The translations under genes and the position numbers were made by a program. Below the pieces are notes generated by a model. That model was not told where the DNA came from. It was given only the letters and a program-made list of their open reading frames with translations, and made no database searches. From positions 1 through 7,097 of the forward strand of contig CAMNLR010000180.1 in assembly GCA_946543465.1 (NCBI GenBank): a stretch of DNA of 7,097 nucleotides. Reading direction: 5' to 3'. This document shows, one piece after another, positions 5,587 through 7,097 of this stretch. Positions within the stretch are counted from its first letter, which is position 1, and the number at the start of each line of letters is the position of its first letter. This stretch comes from CAG-791 sp002390025 (lineage in GTDB: Bacteria; Bacillota; Clostridia; Lachnospirales; Lachnospiraceae).

Positions 5587-5601
5587 CAAAGAGGGAGATA
5601 A

Positions 5602-6894
5602 ATGAAAGCTAAAAAATATGCTCTTTCCATGATTGCCGTTTATATGGCATATCTGACCCATGGTATCCAGGCTCTGATCTTTTCTCAGAACAAGATTAAT
5701 TTTGCCCTTCAGTGGGGCTTTGACATGTCCGATGAGAAATCTGCGGCTTATGCAGCAGGTGTCGCGGCAGTCAGTACTGCAATTGCCTGGACCGGCTTCG
5801 GCAAGTTCTGCTCCGTCTGGATCGGCGGCGAGATTTCCGACCGTGTCGGCCGTAAGAAAATGATGATCGGCGGTGCAATCCTTTACGTTATCTGCTTTTG
5901 GTTCATGCTCACTTCTGGAAATGCGACTGTAGCAGCGTTTATGGGCTTTCTGGCAGGCGTTGCTACCTCCGGTTTCTGGGATGCATCCGGCTATCCCGCT
6001 GTTCAGGAAGCTTATCCTGCAGCTCCCGGCGCAGCCCTGATCGGTATCAAGTTCTTCGTATCCCTGTCCGGTATGATTTATCCTCTGCTTGCAGTTGCCA
6101 ATACCAGCAAGGGCGGTGATGCTTGGAAGATGAATATCTATATTCCGCTGGTAATGTCCTTCGTAGTCCTGGCACTTGCCATCATTGCTCCTTATGTCTA
6201 TGACGATGAGAAGAAGGCTGCTGCAGCTTCCGGCGGCAAGGGCTCCAGTGAGATCGAAGCTGAGATCCAGGCAGCTAAGGATCGCATGATCGTCAAGCCC
6301 AGCACTTTCGCAAAGTTCCTCGCTTACTTCTATGCATTCCTTTGCATGGCGATCATGTACGGCGCTCAGCAGTATACCAAGGCTTTCGGCCAGGCTTACT
6401 CCGGACTGACTGAGGTTCAGGCTGCAGGTATGACCACCATCTATACACTCGGTTCTCTCTGCGCAGTTATCTTCTGGGCATTCATGATGGCTAAGCTGAA
6501 ATGGAATCCGCTGAAGGTTATCATCGTTGACTCCGTGATGACAGCGATCGCTCTGGCAGTCGTTCTGCTCATCCACAACGTAGCAATCGTTTACGCTGCA
6601 ATCCTTTGCATCGGCTTCTTCTCCGCAGGCGGCGCTCTGCAGACCGGACTCGGTGTTGTTCAGATGTTCAACCCCGGCCCTAAGGGAAGAAATACCGGTA
6701 TCTACTACACCTTCATGGGTGCTGCCTCCTACCTGATCCCTGTCGTAGCTGCCAAGCTGACCGTGATCTCCGGTGAGGGCGCTGCTGTTTACACTCTGAT
6801 GGGCATGATGCTTGTTCTTGCAATCCTTGCAACTCTGAGCACCCTCTACCTCATTGCACAGCACAAGAAGGTATTCGGAGAGAGCCCGCTGTAA
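5602..6894 (+). CDS. YdiN-like major facilitator transporter, probable quinate/shikimate importer (430 aa)
   Basis: This is a cytoplasmic-membrane transporter of the major facilitator superfamily with about 12 hydrophobic segments, of usual length. The first segment begins near residue 7. The loop 2-3 signature GGEISDRVGRKK is at 75-86. A charged cytoplasmic loop (about 201-235) separates the two halves. Family-specific stretches WDASGYPAVQEAYP (126-139), FFVSLSGMIYPLL (151-163), FFSAGGALQTG (339-349) and IYYTFMG (367-373) resemble E. coli YdiN/YdiM, encoded beside ydiB and aroD. With a YdiB-like dehydrogenase upstream, import of quinate, shikimate or a related hydroaromatic acid is the best guess. 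The start is set by GAGGGAG (5591-5597) just before the ATG at 5602. Its leader holds an attenuator-like structure, unlike the other genes. Family is certain, substrate inferred. Confidence 0.92.
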   Translation: MKAKKYALSMIAVYMAYLTHGIQALIFSQNKINFALQWGFDMSDEKSAAYAAGVAAVSTAIAWTGFGKFCSVWIGGEISDRVGRKKMMIGGAILYVICFWFMLTSGNATVAAFMGFLAGVATSGFWDASGYPAVQEAYPAAPGAALIGIKFFVSLSGMIYPLLAVANTSKGGDAWKMNIYIPLVMSFVVLALAIIAPYVYDDEKKAAAASGGKGSSEIEAEIQAAKDRMIVKPSTFAKFLAYFYAFLCMAIMYGAQQYTKAFGQAYSGLTEVQAAGMTTIYTLGSLCAVIFWAFMMAKLKWNPLKVIIVDSVMTAIALAVVLLIHNVAIVYAAILCIGFFSAGGALQTGLGVVQMFNPGPKGRNTGIYYTFMGAASYLIPVVAAKLTVISGEGAAVYTLMGMMLVLAILATLSTLYLIAQHKKVFGESPL

Positions 6895-6973
6895 AAAAGG
6901 CTTTTCCGCACAATACTCATGCCGTTCATACATCTTTCAACAGGTGATGAAACGGAAAACTGCAGTCTGAAAA

Positions 6974-6995
6974 AAATACCTAAGGGGAGGTATTT
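6974..6995 (+). promoter_or_regulatory. hairpin masking a Shine-Dalgarno sequence
   Basis: AAATACCT (6974-6981) pairs perfectly with AGGTATTT (6988-6995) around AAGGGG. The loop and right arm contain GGGGAGG, which would serve the ATG at 6997. Six A before and three T at the end give it some terminator shape for the transporter transcript, but the T-run is too short to be convincing. Between 6895 and 6973 the only other structure seen is TTTTCCG (6902-6908) matching CGGAAAA (6953-6959). Confidence 0.5.
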
Positions 6996-6996
6996 G

Positions 6997-7032
6997 ATGG
7001 TCCTGCGCATCCGGACTGTATCGACATTTTGA
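6997..7032 (+). CDS. possible 11-residue leader peptide
   Basis: ATG at 6997 follows GGGGAGG by 6 bases, and the frame (MVLRIRTVSTF) ends with TGA at 7030-7032. The ribosome site is better than chance would often give, and it is folded into the hairpin above it. Such short frames also occur randomly, and no run of one regulatory amino acid is present. It could be a leader peptide of a gene beyond the window or nothing. Confidence 0.2.
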   Translation: MVLRIRTVSTF

Positions 7033-7062
7033 ATCAGCAGGAATAAGGGGACGTTATTTAGA

Positions 7063-7068
7063 TATAAT
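7063..7068 (+). promoter_or_regulatory. isolated -10-like box near the window end
   Basis: TATAAT is perfect, but no -35 hexamer stands at 16-18 bases. It could serve a gene starting past base 7097. The last 30 bases show no start codon with a ribosome site. Confidence 0.25.
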
Positions 7069-7097
7069 TAAGGTAACGAAATATTAGAAGAAAAAAA

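Noticed and set aside
5542..6933. 463-residue open frame on the minus strand opposite the transporter gene
   Set aside because: A shadow of the transporter codons; Cys/His/Asp-rich, no domain, and no ribosome site worth noting.
1..7097. CRISPR array, insertion sequence, tRNA or rRNA
   Set aside because: No regularly spaced repeats, transposase, cloverleaf or ribosomal RNA sequence seen anywhere in the window.

Overview
This window carries a five-gene catabolic locus, most likely from a Gram-positive anaerobe of the Clostridia (gut Lachnospiraceae-like). The taxonomic guess rests on strong AAAGGAG or AGAGGAG ribosome sites before every gene, mid-GC coding DNA with AT-rich promoters, and an oxygen-sensitive type of iron-sulphur flavoenzyme. 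It is an inference only.

Layout: a LysR-family regulator (111-1013) is transcribed leftward. Across a 312-base divergent promoter region, four genes run rightward: a xylose-isomerase-like TIM-barrel protein (1326-2171), an old-yellow-enzyme/2,4-dienoyl-CoA-reductase type FMN/4Fe-4S/FAD reductase (2319-4292), a YdiB-like quinate/shikimate dehydrogenase (4473-5351) and a YdiN-like major facilitator transporter (5602-6894). The gaps between the four rightward genes (147, 180 and 250 bases) are long for an operon, and each holds strong RNA hairpins. The last gap ends in a terminator-like hairpin plus seven T just ahead of the transporter's ribosome site, which looks like an attenuator or an undescribed switch. 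The last 200 bases hold no complete gene of usual size, only a hairpin over a Shine-Dalgarno site, an 11-codon mini-ORF and an isolated -10-like box.

Working model (inference): the transporter imports quinate or shikimate, and the YdiB-like enzyme interconverts them with 3-dehydroquinate and 3-dehydroshikimate. The TIM-barrel enzyme, which has the Glu-Asp-Gln-Glu metal set I associate with QuiC1/QsuB 3-dehydroshikimate dehydratases, could make protocatechuate. The flavoenzyme could reduce the enone of 3-dehydroshikimate and re-oxidise NADH. This would be a self-contained oxidative/reductive fermentation of plant hydroaromatics, reminiscent of the quinate/shikimate reduction described for Lactobacillus plantarum. 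No 3-dehydroquinate dehydratase or protocatechuate decarboxylase lies in the window. The LysR protein probably senses a pathway compound and acts at a palindromic T-N11-A box in the divergent region.
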